Below, piece after piece: positions 1 through 13,817 of a DNA stretch of 64,000 nucleotides. The stretch comes from Lepas anatifera (lineage: Eukaryota; Arthropoda; Thecostraca; Lepadidae): positions 1,205,001-1,269,000 of the forward strand of contig JAOTON010000772.1 of NCBI GenBank assembly GCA_034440635.1. The letters are read 5' to 3'. The notes under the pieces are model-generated. The model made no database searches, was not told the origin of the DNA, and saw only the letters and a program-made list of their open reading frames with translations. A program made the position numbers and the translations under genes. The first letter of the stretch is position 1; the number at the start of each line of letters is the position of its first letter.

Positions 1-698
1 TTGAAAGTGATTCATGGAAATATTTCATTTTATTGCTGCATAAAATAAGCCATTAATGACGGTCAAACCTATGAGAAATTAGGTCGAAGATTCATCAATC
101 AATTTTGAAATATTATTTTTTAGACTATTCTTTCTTATATTTGTAATAGTTTGATATCTTCAGCATCTTTTGGGTTGGCATTTTGCACCGATTTTTGTGG
201 TCGAGATTATCGCCACAGGCCGAAAGGTGAGGGGGGACAAATAAGTACCCGCAGACGGGAAAGTACCAGCTCCAGAGCCACTAAGTACAGATTTGGGCTC
301 ATCACCGTCGCCCCATTATGGCGAGGAATTGTCTGAATCTTCCCGCTGGGTCTGAAATCGGAGAATGTTTGGGTGGAAAATGGGGTCGAGCCACATTGTG
401 ACTCGTACGAATGAAATAATCAAATTAAATTAGAACTTGACCGGGTCTATTGCTGCATTCCAATTACCGCCATCGAGTGCTAGATTTTATTGTGGGAGCA
501 AGTGGGTTCTGATCGTGTCCCTGTTACATAGTACATTCCTGGGGCATGTAAGCGGCGCGGGGGAGGCTGTAGACCATCTCGACTTCCATCTGTCTCTTCA
601 TCCCTCTGTCCGGCCCGTGGAGGAGACGCGGCGCCGGCTGGTAGCTGGCTGACGGCACCTTCATCCATGTAACCCCGCGTTTGCCTCTGCCTCCACAG
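1..698 (+). other. Partial intron upstream of the NME last exon
   Basis: This stretch precedes the splice acceptor at 697-698. I looked for the preceding nucleoside diphosphate kinase exon (the part that carries the catalytic histidine region) and did not find it, so it must lie before the window. The last bases before the exon are pyrimidine-rich (about 680-696) and end in CAG, a normal acceptor. The short open frames here show no recognisable protein. Confidence 0.6.
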
Positions 699-819
699 CA
701 ACATCGTGCACGGCTCCGACGCGGTCAAGTCCGCCGAGAAGGAGATCGCCCTCTGGTTCAACGAGAGCGAGCTCAACAACTGGACGCCCGCCGGCCGCTC
801 CTGGGTCTACGAGAACTAG
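699..819 (+). CDS. Nucleoside diphosphate kinase (NME/awd type), last coding exon
   Basis: This exon encodes the C-terminal 39 residues of a nucleoside diphosphate kinase, which moves the gamma-phosphate from NTPs to NDPs through a phosphohistidine. It opens [20 protein letters not shown] and ends WVYEN followed by TAG at 817-819. The HGSD motif contributes to the nucleotide site and the W-x-Y-E tail is typical of the animal cytosolic enzymes. The catalytic histidine itself lies just upstream of this segment and is outside the window. The exon follows a pyrimidine-rich CAG acceptor; base 699 completes a codon begun in the previous exon, probably the conserved arginine before the NIVHG motif. 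GC-rich third positions match the Shisa exons. No canonical AATAAA follows closely; an AATACA variant near 1008 is a weak candidate. The paralogue is not decided, so no symbol is given. Confidence 0.93.
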
Positions 820-3800
820 TGCTGGCCACCCCATCTAGGAAAGAACCCGACCAATAGCGCCGCGCCGCGGAGAACAATGGCAACTGCGCTGCCGGTCAGC
901 GCCACTGGAGACTGTGCGGTGAATCGCATTTTAGACCAACTTTTATGATTTTCGTTGTTTTGTTTTGGACACGATTTTTTAATTGAAGGTCTATTAGGAG
1001 TCCATCAAATACACTCCATGACTGGTGCGGTTATTTGCTATTCAGACGAAACGGAACGTTGGGCTATGGCGAAGCAGTGTTCCGGGGGCGCAAGAGTGCA
1101 GTGACCTCGTGCAGGTCTGGGATCTATCGGATTAGAGCAATGAGTCCCACAATGGCCATCTACACATCAGATATATCGATTTTAACAGAGTCCATACAAG
1201 ATGCCGAAGTGTTTGGTTGTTTTTAAGGCACTCATTCTTGCATTATCTGGCGTGATCGACAACATTTGGTATAAACTTCTGTCCTAGCCTTTTGTTCTCA
1301 GTTGCTTCTGCAAATTTTGGAAAAGATAGTGACATGCAGAGTTAAGCTAGTGCACGTGCAGCCCCCTGCAGGGAAAGGTTCCGTTCGAAAACTAAAGCTT
1401 CTGAAGCCGATAGTCTTACGTCTGAATCTGCACGTGTTGGTGCTGCTCATCAGCGCACCTCTGGGAAATGCGTGAAGGGGAGCCGTACCGTAAATATCTA
1501 TCAGAACACAGGTGCCCAAGAACGATTGGCCAACAAGCCAAGACCTACGATCATTTAAGCAGAGGATATCCGTCGGCAGTCGCTTTGTAACGCTTGCGTT
1601 GTTAATGACGCACCGATGACTGCGCCCTCTGTCCGTAAACTGATACCCTCATAATCGTGTCCGCAACCAGACCATACCCCTGACGACATTGAAATGAACA
1701 GCTCAGACTCCCGGCAATACTCTGCTGCGCCCACGTAGGCTGCTGAGGGGTTTTCGAAGAGACGCACAGGGCGATACCCTGTGCCGCACGCCTGCCTGTG
1801 AACGGTCCCGACACCAGCGCCACCTGTCCGCGTTTGTTCCGATACCTGCCCCCATCTGTGGGAACTCAGCTCCGGTGCCTGCGCTCTTCAGTCTGCTGAC
1901 ACTCAGTTTCACCATCTGCGCTGGCTTTATATGGCTTGTTCCACCTGTACAACCCGCCCGCGGCCAGGTCCTATACGTGGTCAATCGTTTCGCAAAATGG
2001 CCCTTACATCAGTTTTGTCACATGTCAAACTTTAAGGCCAAGAGGAGGGAGAAATTGAACACGATATTGCGAAAATCGTCACAACGTCTAAGGATATTTG
2101 TGTCAGTTGCTGTATTGAGTGGAAATAACTGCAGAGTTACTGGCCTTATGCACTCATGCGTGACGAAATGAGATTCGTTAGTGCGTGCAAACACGTAACT
2201 GTTTGGTCAAAATTTGATAGATGAATTTAGTAGATGAATGGATATATCCCGCAGCTTTGAAGCGGGAGGTCATAAACTTTGTGCGTGGTTTCCTGCTCAG
2301 TGCAGGCTTTAGTAGCTACATTATATGCAAACAATTTAGATTAGACTGGAGGTATTTTCCATATTAATTATATTCAATGAAGGAGAAGCTGCCACAGGGT
2401 GCAGCAGCTACATTTATGCATTACTAGCGCATACACCCTCTCGTCAGTGATTGCTGGGTGTAACTGGGTCGCATTCGAAGTTTGATTGAGGAATGGATCC
2501 ATTGATACCTACGCCATTGGGAAAATTTGACATTCTGGAGTCAAATGAAAATCTGTTGTGTTGAGATGTGAAATTTTGGACCTATTCCCACCTTGTGGAA
2601 TCTGCGGTATAATCTGCCAACATTGCTGTCAACATTGTAGTCTCCACGCTTAGACCGTTTCGGCTCCTACAACGTCGGTCAACAGACATCGACTCCCAGA
2701 TGGAAATTATCTACATCCTCGGATATTTTTGTGTGTAGCAAACCTCATCTCTTTAGGCGAAATTCTGGAATCCTGTTGTATTGGTTTGAACGCCGACAAT
2801 GCTTGATAATTTGGCATTGGCCCTCGGTATTGAATATTCTGAAGTGAGTGAATATGGGTCCGGCCCTCGAAGCATTAATAAATTGTTCACACCTAAGCAC
2901 TTCGCCGTGTGAATTAGGCGGGCGAGCCTGCAATCACCCGTCCTGCAGAGCTCCCACTCCGGCATCGCCGACGACGTGTTGCGGCGACCGGTTTGCGTCC
3001 ATGAAGCGCCGTGGGATTGTTCACTTCCAGCACGTTCAGCCGACGTTCCATGTGTCCGTCCGGCCCGCTGGAGTTTTATGGTGGCGCGTGAGTCACTGGG
3101 CGCACTCCCCACCCAGCCCGTCCCCGATCGACAGCGGCTGACGTTACTGCTTCCCATGAACATACCCAGGGAAGGCTGTCCTCGGATAAAGGCAGCTTGT
3201 ACTAATGTTTCGACATTTTGCCGAGGGCCGGACGGGTTTACTAATTACGGACACATTATCAAATTTTACCCATTAGTATGCAGAAAATATGTGGAGACGG
3301 CTGAGCGACTCAGCCAGATGTTAGTCTCCCACCAAGACCGGAGATCACTTCTCGACTCCGCGGAGGTTCATGGGCGGGGAAGCACTGTCACGGTGATAGA
3401 AAGCTCATACAAAGCTCATGGGAGACCCAAAGTTTAGAGATCCTGGCCCTCCTCCCACCCTCATGTCATGCTGCTCGGTTTCCCAGCCTCGTCGGACTGT
3501 CTGCCTCCCGTTACCCCGCTGTTCGCGGGGCGCTGCCCGAATTTGATAAAGGAACTCTATATTCCGAGCCAAGTCTAAGGGTGCAATCACCAGGGAAATG
3601 GGGTGACCAGTGCTGGGCCCAAGAAATGGCGTGTATCGGAAGGTGTCCAAACTGACCGTGCTCATTGTATTGCCTCTGGAGCCGTATATGGGTTCAGCAC
3701 AGAGCTGTTGCTTCTGTAACAACCTCCCCGCCGAATTTACAGTGTCGTTTACGACCTGTTCCAAGTCGCGAATCTCTGTCCTGCTATAAATGCGTTACGG

Positions 3801-6800
3801 CCTCGTGGGCTGGTGAACGACCGCCCCAGCTGGTGGAAGACGTGTGAACGCTGGGGGCGTAATGTCGGGCTGGTTTTATGGGCCCGAAGAAAAACGACGG
3901 TCCGGGACAGGCTGTCACGATCAGGGAGCGGCTGGTAATGCTACGCTGGGACAGGAAACATACTCAAAATTGTGCTACCAGGGGTTCTCAAAGTTGTGAG
4001 TGAGATCATTGTTGGCGCGAGATAGGGCTCGCTTTCACGTTCCGTTGGCAAATCTCTTCTTTTAGCCAATGAGCCGGTAAATCTACAGGTTAGATCACAT
4101 GTGTCAGTCGAGGCCCTGAAGTTACGATCAAACGTAACATGGACAATTATTCTACATATGTAACACGAATATTTCCACTCACGAGAGCATATTGAGGTTC
4201 GTATACCAAGCGCAAAGATGACAACATTCAGGGCATTAGGACATGTGGTACCTTTTTAGATTAGGAAATATCAAGTCCTCAAAAAACAATACAAATCAAA
4301 AGATAATTTTGATATTAACTCGGCCTTTCATGAGGGGTGCACGAGCACCTGAAAAGAGATATAAATTCACATCCTTGTCCGGCAGTAAACAAGCTGGCGG
4401 CTTAGTAAATGCATGTTCTTGATCCTGAAGTAGCAAATGGAAAAAATTCCCAGTCAGTTACTTTGCATGTAAGTTAGGCATTTATGTCAGAACGGTGCGA
4501 ATAAGCATGAAGTTTGCCCGACCCTTTTTGCGCTGGCTAAGAACACCTACATTGAAAAAAATTTCCTTTAAAATTCTGGGTATTTGCTCTAAGGATACCC
4601 GAACATGTCACAAAGTCAAAAGCACCTGATTTCTGAAATCTGTCGCACATTTGCGGTGGGTGGTCACAAATATTTACCCACCGTGTGCTCATGCGGGCAG
4701 CAGTTTATACCGCCCCGTTGCCCCACTGTGTCGGGGCTGTCTCGTGCATCGGTTCCGCCGCTACGGCACCTCTCACCTCATCGTCCCGTGACTCAGGCGG
4801 CGCTGGCACCCGGCGCTGTTTTGTCTGGAAGCTGGGGAACCACAGTAGCTTCCGGCACCTCCCACTGTTCCCACCCAGCCTGGGGTCAGCGCCGCTTCCC
4901 GGCCGGAAAATGCACCCGGTGCGCACACCTGGTGGGTGCTGGTCGCTTCGGCTTCTTGTTTCCTGGTGGTTTAAACTGAATCGATTGCCAGCTTTTCATT
5001 CATTAGTATTGTCGTTAAGGGTATAGAGCGCATCATATTTCGTTGAGAATACTGACCGTGTTGAGGCTATTATAGTTACTGAGGATAGGACACTGATGTG
5101 TGCGGAGGCGGCCGCAATTCTTTCAAAGGCGAATTTTCGCTGTCAGAGCGGTTTCTTCTCCCACATGCAGTTTTGAAAACTGACAATGCTTGACAAATGG
5201 TTTGTTCTGCTCCAGGAGTTTGTCATATTTCTTATGATTTTTTAGAAATGTCAATGTAGAGGCTGCGGAACAGATACCTGCTTTCTTACTTTGTTTCGAC
5301 GTATCTCATTTGAAATCCCATAAATGTGCCATTCAATTTAACGACTTAACATACCCACAAAGAACATCGAATATTACTGCGTCGTAAACCCAAACCCTGC
5401 TGTCCTGATCCAAAGAAAGGGCGTCTAAATGTATTGCGAAACTATAGTTCTGCATTGATAAACTACTACCATGCGCTGAGCTCTATACATCAACTTGCAT
5501 GAAGCTTATAAGAGACACTCAGAACACATTACAAATACGCGTTGCTGGTTTGCATCCCGACTTCCTCATGTTGTGCCCACATAGATGTATGAAGGATAGC
5601 CTTCCATTGCCCGGCATCGGCAAAAGGTACCCACTGCATGTGAAGCACCCTCGTAAGCTACACTCACAAGGCCTTACAGAGGCCAATAACAGCAGGGCAA
5701 CCAACCATGGCACTGAAATCAAAACACGGTGCAGTTACAGGTGCGGGCGAGATGAATCAGGTATCATACACAAACATAGTGCGGCGTCTTTCGTAGATGA
5801 CACAACTAAAATAACGGACACAGACACCCACACTGACGCCTCTGCTCCGTCTATATACACTTCAGGTGACTGCGACATAAAAGGTACGACCGGACTAGTA
5901 CAACTTATACGCTCAGAACTACGCTTCTACGTGGAATAAATACTACGTTCTTGTTGTTTTCCCGTTTGGTGAAAACGAATCTACGTTCATAATCGGCATG
6001 CTATAGTCAATGGCGCAAACACCCATGGCCGTTCTACAGCAGCTCTAGTGTCTTTAGCCGTCTAAGAGGCAACTAAAAATAGCGGCAGATTCAGGAAAAC
6101 AGTCTCCTGGCTTCACGTAAAAGCGAAATCACATTCCGAGGAGCGAGTCCGCTACAATTCAGTTGCGCTCTGCGCTTCTCCGTTTACCAAACTCAAAATT
6201 AATGCGCTTACACACATCTCACGCACTTGACATATTTTTCTAAGAACTCAAAACTTCACGCGCACCTCTTAAACTGACCCCAACCTCACAACAGCACCAG
6301 TGGTCGTCAGATAGCGCGATTCCGGCGGTCTCCGCTAGGTCAGCGGGCTCCGCCTAACGCGCCGGCTCCGCTTTGTGCACCACACACAGCTGGAGGCAGG
6401 GAGTTGATTCGCCGCAGGCACGAAACGGTGCCGACTAGAAATGAGACAAAATCATACAGACCGGCGTCGACTGGCGGATGTTTACGAGAAATAGTGAATA
6501 ACCAGAACAATGCGTCTCTAGACAGGCTGGATATGGGATGAGAAGCTGTGGCCCATCAAAAGCATTCAGGTGGGACATAGCCAAATCTGCAGGCGCCGGA
6601 TTGTAGGTTTTTATGTAACTTTCCAAGTGAAATCCTAGGGGGTAAGTAGAGACACAAAAACTTCCTCCTTGCAAACGTCGTGCAGCCACCGCTGAACAAT
6701 TATTCACACATCGCCCCGTGACGTCATTTCTTAAACAATATCGTAAGCTATGCACAATTGTTACTTCAAACCAAGGGAGAAGTGACGAGGAGCTCTCCAG

Positions 6801-7295
6801 TTCCAGACTCCTCGGCCCAGCTACGTACAAACTGTATCACAAGACCTCGTATGACTGGACAATCACCTCACGGCACTCATGTACAGCGGTGGTGTGACCT
6901 CGGGTTACACGGCGCCTGTCAGTGAGTGCCGGCTTCGTGTGAAGTGTGAGTAGGCGCGGCGCGTGTTGGCGTCGCACTGAAGCCCCCCCCCAGGCTACCA
7001 CCTCTTCAGAGAGCTGCGGTTCGTCTGCGGTCGCACCGCTCACCACCACTGAGGCACGAGCTGACCGCAGCTGACGTCATCCCCGCGCAGCGAGTGACGT
7101 CACGGCGACTCACTTCCGGAGCTCATGGATATCAATCACTGGCGCCACCGTTCACCGAGTTTCACGTTCAATGGCGGGAAACGGCACCACTCCCCTGTTT
7201 TGTACAGTCGGCGTCCGTTCAATCACGAGTTCCAGGGCCTGACAGAGACCATCGTCTTCACCTGTCTGAAAGTTCGGCCCCTACACTAGCGCCCT
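820..7295. other. 3' UTRs and spacer between convergent NME and Shisa genes
   Basis: About 6.5 kb separate the stop codon of the + strand kinase from the stop codon of the - strand Shisa gene, so both 3' UTRs must fall here. I could not place either poly(A) site with confidence. Several open frames of 60-150 codons occur (for example around 2750-3440, 4600-5030, 5500-5940 and 6435-6830), but none shows a family motif, biased third positions or paired splice sites. No clear transposon ends were recognised. Confidence 0.5.
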
Positions 7296-7540
7296 CTACA
7301 TTTTGGTCGCCCTGTAAAAGCTGTCGTCGGTGGGTGAGAGGCCGGCCACGTAGTGACCGGACCCGAGGTCGTTGGTACTAAACGGGTGCACGAAGGGCGC
7401 CGGCAGCGGCTCCTCCAGCTCGGCCAGCTTGCTGAAGTTGTAGGGCGGCGGCAGGCCGCCCGACTGTTCGATGAAGAGCTGCCGCTCGTTGTCTGACGTG
7501 GTGGAGACGGAGGTGTTGCCCACCGAGTCGGTGAAGGAGA
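7296..7540 (-). CDS. Shisa-like protein, last coding exon (cytoplasmic tail)
   Basis: The exon is read from 7540 down to the TAG at 7296-7298. The acceptor is clear on the - strand (pyrimidine-rich, ending CCCCCAG) and the exon opens with two bases of a split codon, which fits the one-base remainder of the exon at 16798-16995. It encodes about 80 residues beginning SFTDSVGNTSVSTTSDNE and including LPPPYNFSKL. The PPPY motif (codons at 7440-7451) is a WW-domain ligand of the type common in Shisa tails. The protein ends SFYRATKM; threonine at -2 and methionine at 0 could make a class I PDZ ligand, which is inference. There are no cysteines or hydrophobic segments, as expected for a cytosolic tail that binds scaffold or sorting proteins. 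Confidence 0.85.
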
Positions 7541-10286
7541 CTGGGGGCAGAAGGTGAAGTGGTCAGAGTCTGCAGTCATCGGATCTCACACGGGAAATCA
7601 GCTCGCAAAGAACGCGGGTCAGAGTGAAAGCCCAAAAAACTGCTGGATAATTTAATAAACTGGATGCAATTCTAATACAATTACCAAATTATTTTAACAT
7701 GACAATTCATCTAAACTAGTCTTTCACTTCATCCACACCGTAAACACTCACTACAGATGATGCATATGCACAAAACGCTATAACAGATGACCTTCCTAAT
7801 CCATTGAGTTGAAGCCATGCAGACCGCGGCGGGCGAGCGCTAACGATGAACACTGGCGCGCCGCGTTAGTGCTAACATTAGCAGAGCTGCGCCGAGCGGC
7901 GGCCATTCATCGCTCTATAAACAGTGAGCTCTGCAGAGGCGGCGGGCAGACATTAGCGCTGCCACAACTCATACGCGGCTAGACCCCTGCCCCTCCCTGC
8001 CGCCGCCTCAGCCCGCAGATTTAATGTCTCACGCCCGCCCGGCGGCAAACAATGGCCGTCCACCCAGACGACGGCTACAAAGGAGAAACGTCAGAGCACA
8101 CGCTGACAACTGAAGGAATCCTGAGCAGCTGCATTTCTTAACAGAAAACAATGCTTTCGACTTTGGCTGAAGAGAGGCTGGGATACAGCGGGGGTCTGGA
8201 AGCTGGGAGGGACGGGCTTACTGCCCGCCGGTGCAGGCTGGCCTGGGGTGTCCCAACAACGGAGTTACACTCTTTAATGCTGTCCGGTAAGTGTTCGTAG
8301 TAGAGGTGCCCTCCCAAACAGTGGCCTGTCCGCGGGGTGTCCGTCACTGTGGCCATTGGTCTCCCCTGTGCCAGGTTCAGTTATCTCTGGCGCCGCCTCA
8401 GTTGTCGCCCTCAGCACGTGCGGCGCCGCGCCGGTCCGCTATCGCTTCCACATCAGCACACCCCACCCGGCTGACCCCGATCTGCGCACACAGCCCGATC
8501 AACCGACGCAGAGAGAAGGGCACTGATGACAGAGACGACCGGGTAGGGGACACGACAGCTGGCTGGTGAGGGACCGGCTGGGCGGCGACCCACACAAAAC
8601 CTAATTAATTTCATCAAGCTTGAGGCAGGTGAGGCAACTCAGATGCAGTTTTGCCTTTGTTCTATGCCTTCATTGCACTTGAGCAAAACTAGTGACTTAA
8701 TTTTAGAGGTGACTCAGACCTGCGACCAAAATGAACGTGCACTTGTGACCGGATGAAATTCAGCATTTCTAAGCACACCGAAACTGCCCGACGGCCGTTG
8801 CACTGGGGCCAACATCTTTTCAAATGAACACGTCATCTCATTTTGAATACAGTCTCTTCTACACCTCCAAAAACGTCACACATCTCAGGCCCGTTCCAGA
8901 GCCAACTAGTATGGTTTAAGCGACCCAGCGCATATTTCACTCTACAATCTGGCAGCTCAATCGACCCTGCACTGTTCACAGTATGCAAAGTCAGGGTTAA
9001 AACAGTCCCACGTCTGCACCAACAGCCAACGGAGCGCAGCTTACATTACATTTTAGTGAATGATACGAAACAAATGAGTTAACAGAAGTCCTAGTTGACG
9101 GCCGGCGCTGTCGGGGGCGGCCCGGAACACGCGTTCTCCTCTGGTCTGTACCGTGTCAATCGCGCCCGGAGGTCGGCAGCGGCGACAGCACTAGGCCTTG
9201 TTTGCACGGCCGTCCGCTCTATATTGCACCGACCCCGGGGTAGTGATACTGTCCTCATAGCATCCACTCTGCCAAATATATTATCGTAAAAATGATGTAC
9301 CGATAAAAACGTTTATTATGGCCCTTCTAGCCGGTGATATATTCGCGTCTACGATGAAGTCATTTCTGACTATTAAGAGATTTCATGTGAGCCATTATGG
9401 GGGTTTTCATTACCTCTTGCTCCAAACAGATGAAGAACACTGAAGATGAAGAAACAACACTGATTCATTGAGAATAAGCCAGACGCTGTGCCACTTTTAT
9501 AGCGATCGGGGACGATGAATCAGTTCCCGCGCTTTACGGCCCACATACCGTGCCGCCTGTATATTTACACAGCACGCATCATTAAGACCGACGTTTTTCA
9601 CATCAAGTTTCCGAGCGACTGGCTCTAAAAAGCGTGTCTGGTTTCGGAGCTGTTTAAGGGTGGCGTGCTGTCGCTGTCTGGTCGACGTTTCCTGCTCCAT
9701 CTCTACGCCACATCCCAGCTTGCCGCCAGAATGGAAAGGTAAAGCTGTTGTAAGCTACTCACACGACGGCACATGCCCTGACCATAACGACGGTGGACCA
9801 TCACCTTCAAACCACAGAACCAACATGACTTGGTCAGATATTACGCGTCATAACTACGCAATTGTGGGGTAATTTTGATACGGCAATGGTAACCCTTATT
9901 TTTGTGTTTCTTTTTTCCTTTGCCTGCCCTTTATATAGATGGATGCCATCAAAGTAAGCCCTGGGTCTTACAGCTAGAGTTCCAGTTCCCAACATTTAGG
10001 TTTTGCACGCTGCTGACTAGCCTGCCACCCTTCAAGAGTGATATAAAATGTGGATTTGCCCACGTGGAGGCAAGTTACTAACAGCCCTGGTCGTAACATA
10101 AAACTGCAAAGCGATGAGTTTGTTGGCAGTGAGTGAAACAAATCGGAGCTCTGGAAATGTAAATTTTCTGACGCACAGAATTCAGCTTTGTTTGAGAAGG
10201 GAGGAAATAAAAAAAATATAAAAACGACGTTTGCTTTGACCTCGTTAGACAAATCGCTGCTCCTGTCCAAAGTGGCGCCGTCCCGG

Positions 10287-10766
10287 CTTCAGCCGGGGCC
10301 GTGTGAGAGGGAACGACCGGGGGATAAGCTTCAGCCGGGCGCACAGGTCCACTCGTCGGGGATAGACGAGAGCGGCTCAACAACGCTGAAGGCTTCAGCC
10401 GGGCGCACAGGTCCACTCGTCGGGGATGGACGAGAGCGGCTCAACAACGCTGAAGGCTTCAGCCGGGCGCACAGGTCCCCTCGTCGGGGATAGATGAGAG
10501 CGGCTCAACAACGCTGAAGGCTTCAGCCGGGTGCACAGGTCCACTCGTCGGGGATAGATGAGAGCGGCTCAACAACGCTGAAGGCTTCAGCCGGGTGCAC
10601 AGGTCCACTCGTCGGGGATAGACGAGAGCGGCTCAACAACGCTGAAGGCTTCGGCCGGGCGCACAGGTCCACTCGTCGGGGATAGACGAGAGCGGTTCAA
10701 CAACGCTGAAGGCTTCGGCCGGGCGCACAAGTCCCCTCGTCGGGGATAGACGAGAGCGGCTCAACG
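10287..10766. repeat. 64-bp minisatellite with palindromic junctions
   Basis: About seven tandem copies of a 64-bp unit, with starts at 10330, 10394, 10458, 10522, 10586, 10650 and 10714, plus a diverged partial copy near 10287. Copies differ by only a few substitutions, so the array is young or homogenised. Each junction between units reads GCTGAAGGCTTCAGC, a palindrome around one G, and inside each unit CTCGTC and GACGAG flank a seven-base loop. Either strand could fold into repeated hairpins. It lies in the large Shisa intron; no function is visible. Confidence 0.93.
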
Positions 10767-12999
10767 ACGACGAAACTTACAGTACGTGCCGGGTATGCAC
10801 CAAAAACTGCACGTATACCCCAAATCAAAGCTCGTAAATGTATCGATATTAGATAACGCACGTGTTTTCCAGCTCATTGGGTATCACATTATGAGATACG
10901 TACAGTGGGTCGTAAAAGAACGCTGAGCCTGATGGGCAGCCTCCAAACTACAGCATGGGCGATGACGGTCGAACTGTGACGGGCCCCGCGGCTAAAATAC
11001 TGTCACGGCGAACAAATAAAGTGCCATGCTGATAGGTACGCCCTCCGGGTACACACTGTGTGTATAGACAGAGGCTTTCTAAGACTGCGGTCCATACATA
11101 CCTGAAGTCAGTCAAGGATCTTATATCAAATGCCCGTTACGGCTCATTCGCATCTTGCACATTTTCCATTCTTACTACATCGAACGATGTAATGCGATAC
11201 CGGCCTCACATTCTACTTAACAAAAGTTGGCATACAAGTGAGCAAAAGTAAGCATCATTGGAGTTTCCTGTCTCAGTACTAAGTTTGACCCATTGCGTAC
11301 TCATTTCGTTTTGTCCCTGCCATTTCAGGCTGCAAACAAGGTGCAAGTACCCAAGCTCTTACACATTGTTATGCTGAAAGTTAAATTTGTAAGCAGCAGC
11401 CGGCAGAGAAATGGGGTTATTTTTGCATTTAAAACCCCAGCACCAGGGCTCATTGCCAACCGTCTAAGTCGGTACTCTTATCTCAAGTGAACAGTCGAGT
11501 TTTCATCAAGTTGGTAGGAGGCCTCCTGAGAAAAGCTGCGAAACAATGCAAATTCTAATCATTCAAGCTTTTCATTCACACAACACGACAACTAATATCT
11601 ACTGTTCCTGAGCCAGCAGAGCGTTTCGTTAGCCGAGGCCAGAGCCTGCACTTGCCTCCTGCGCCCGCCGTGCGCTCCGGAGGACCGAGGACGACAATGG
11701 TGGCCCGGGGAGCGCCGCCGTGTCGGCCCCCGCGTGCTGACGCGGCGGGAAGGCTGGCGCCCGCCGCGCTCCACCGATATCCGCATTGTTCTCCCGATGA
11801 TCGATTCAGAAAAAAGCCGACCGATATTCGATCAGATGAGATGTGTATAAGCAGGCGCCGGCCGCGCGGCGCTCGGGCCGGAGTCGGCGCTCCGCGTGCA
11901 TACTGAATACTGATGCGGGTGCGTGGGAAACGACGACACGGATGTGCACATACGGAGAGCCGTCGGCGGACAGGTGAGCTGATGAAAACATCGATTTAAT
12001 ACCTAGTCTGAAACATGCTTCACTCCTGGTCGACAGGAGCACTGTAGCTAGCGAGTTATAATGTGTTACACCGACTAGAAACGCGCATGTATGTTCGCCT
12101 GAGTTTAAAACTCGGTGGTTTCGTTTTTAGCCTCCAACTGGAGCAGTGAAGGAGATGAGGAATCATCAACATCGATGGAATTTTCGGGTGCGTCGATATC
12201 CAAGGCCATTTCGTGCCTGGGAATGAGGGAGGTGGGGGGCCCTGCTTAGATTTTTTAAGGTGAAGCTTCCTGCTTTCCAGGGCGATAGTTGATCCAATAT
12301 GCCATCCACTTTGCACAGGCTCGGAGTGATGTGATCAGTGGAGTATGAATTCAAGGAAAATAGAGGGCATGCCTATGCCCATGCTCACATTTTCGCCATG
12401 GGTTTCGAAAATAAATATGAATACGAGCCTGAGATTAATTTTCCTGCAAAAAATGGGCTATATAGGACAATAATACTAAATAGGGATAGATGAGGCAATA
12501 TTTCCGCCCTACTGCTGAAATAAGGATCTACACTTCGTACTGGCATAATGTGCTCAAATTAAAACTGATCGGGGCGGGATAAAAGGGGAAAATGTCGGCA
12601 TTATTTGTTCTTCTCCCTTTCTCCACATTTGTTCGGATGTTTTGCATTAGTTTCCATACCCGTTCGGCTTTATCTAATTGTTATAACGCTACGCCCACAC
12701 AACTCTAGTGATGCAGTCAGAAGTTGCCACAGGGCAGGAATCACGGCAACCAAACTCAGGCACCGAGAACCCATTCAGCCGAGTATGAGACACCTCGGTC
12801 AAACAAAGACCTGGCTACACCACTGAATCTAACATCACAGCACGATCCTAGTACGGCCCGCTCAAATCTAAAGCACCTCCAGACAACACCACAAAGCACA
12901 TTCGTGCATTTCTCCAAATTCTGCAATGGCCAGGGACCTGAGCATGCAACGCTAGCCTTCTAACAAACCAGACACATTTTTAACACGCGCATTGACGGG

Positions 13000-13640
13000 G
13001 TCTGAGCCACCTTGCTTTGACAGGAGGTACCCGCCCCTTAGATCTCGAAACCATGCGGTAGCGAAAACGGTAAACGGCGTTGGTTGTCCATCCCTTTTCC
13101 ATCGAAAATATTTGAACATTTTGGTGGTCAATTTAAGGTCACTAGAGGTCAAACATGTCATCATAGGGATCATGTAAATGAAGGTTTTGGTCATTACATC
13201 TGACAAGTTAGATGAGCAAAACAATTTAAGCCACATGAATCCTAGCACCAATCCGAATCGAATGATATATAATATGACCTTGTTGGGTCAAATCAATAAT
13301 TTGACCCGACCTGAGGTCAGGTCAAGGTCAATTAGGTAAATGACATCATTAGAACTGTAAAGACAAGGAAAATCTAACGCCGTTAAAATAAACGCTCTAT
13401 CACTATGTTACTAGTTGTTCTGTTAAAACCATTTGTCCATGTATTTCAATGGGAGGTCTGGCTTGTACCTGAACTTGGTCATCGATATAAAAATACTGGA
13501 ACATATTTTAGAGAACTCGGTGGGGCTATTATGTGATATGGTTTCATCATATAGTTCACCCTGTTCTGACTTATGCTATCTTAAACTTTTTTAGGTAGGT
13601 CTTGCCTGTACTGGTGACCTGACCTGAGATGACCTTACCT
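13000..13640. repeat. Dispersed repeat rich in AGGTCA motifs, copy 1 of family B
   Basis: An AT-rich stretch with many GGTCA/TGACC motifs, including TCAAGGTCA and GGTCAGGTCAAGGTCA. The part at about 13255-13345 is recognisably the reverse complement of 28530-28620 (shared core with CATTCGAT and a TGACC cluster). Ends are not sharp and no coding capacity is visible, so this is an unclassified, probably non-autonomous interspersed repeat inside the Shisa intron. Confidence 0.5.
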
Positions 13641-13817
13641 TAAAATTTTGAGAGAAAACATGTAAAAGATGAGAGAAAGGTATGCGGTATGGCGGCGCGG
13701 GCGTTTTTATTCTGTTTCCGAAAAAACCCAGGGGGGCGGTCCGCCCCCTTCACGTGTTAAGGCACAACTATATATGTCAACTATCCATACCACGGTCCAC
13801 GACACCGACTATCAACG

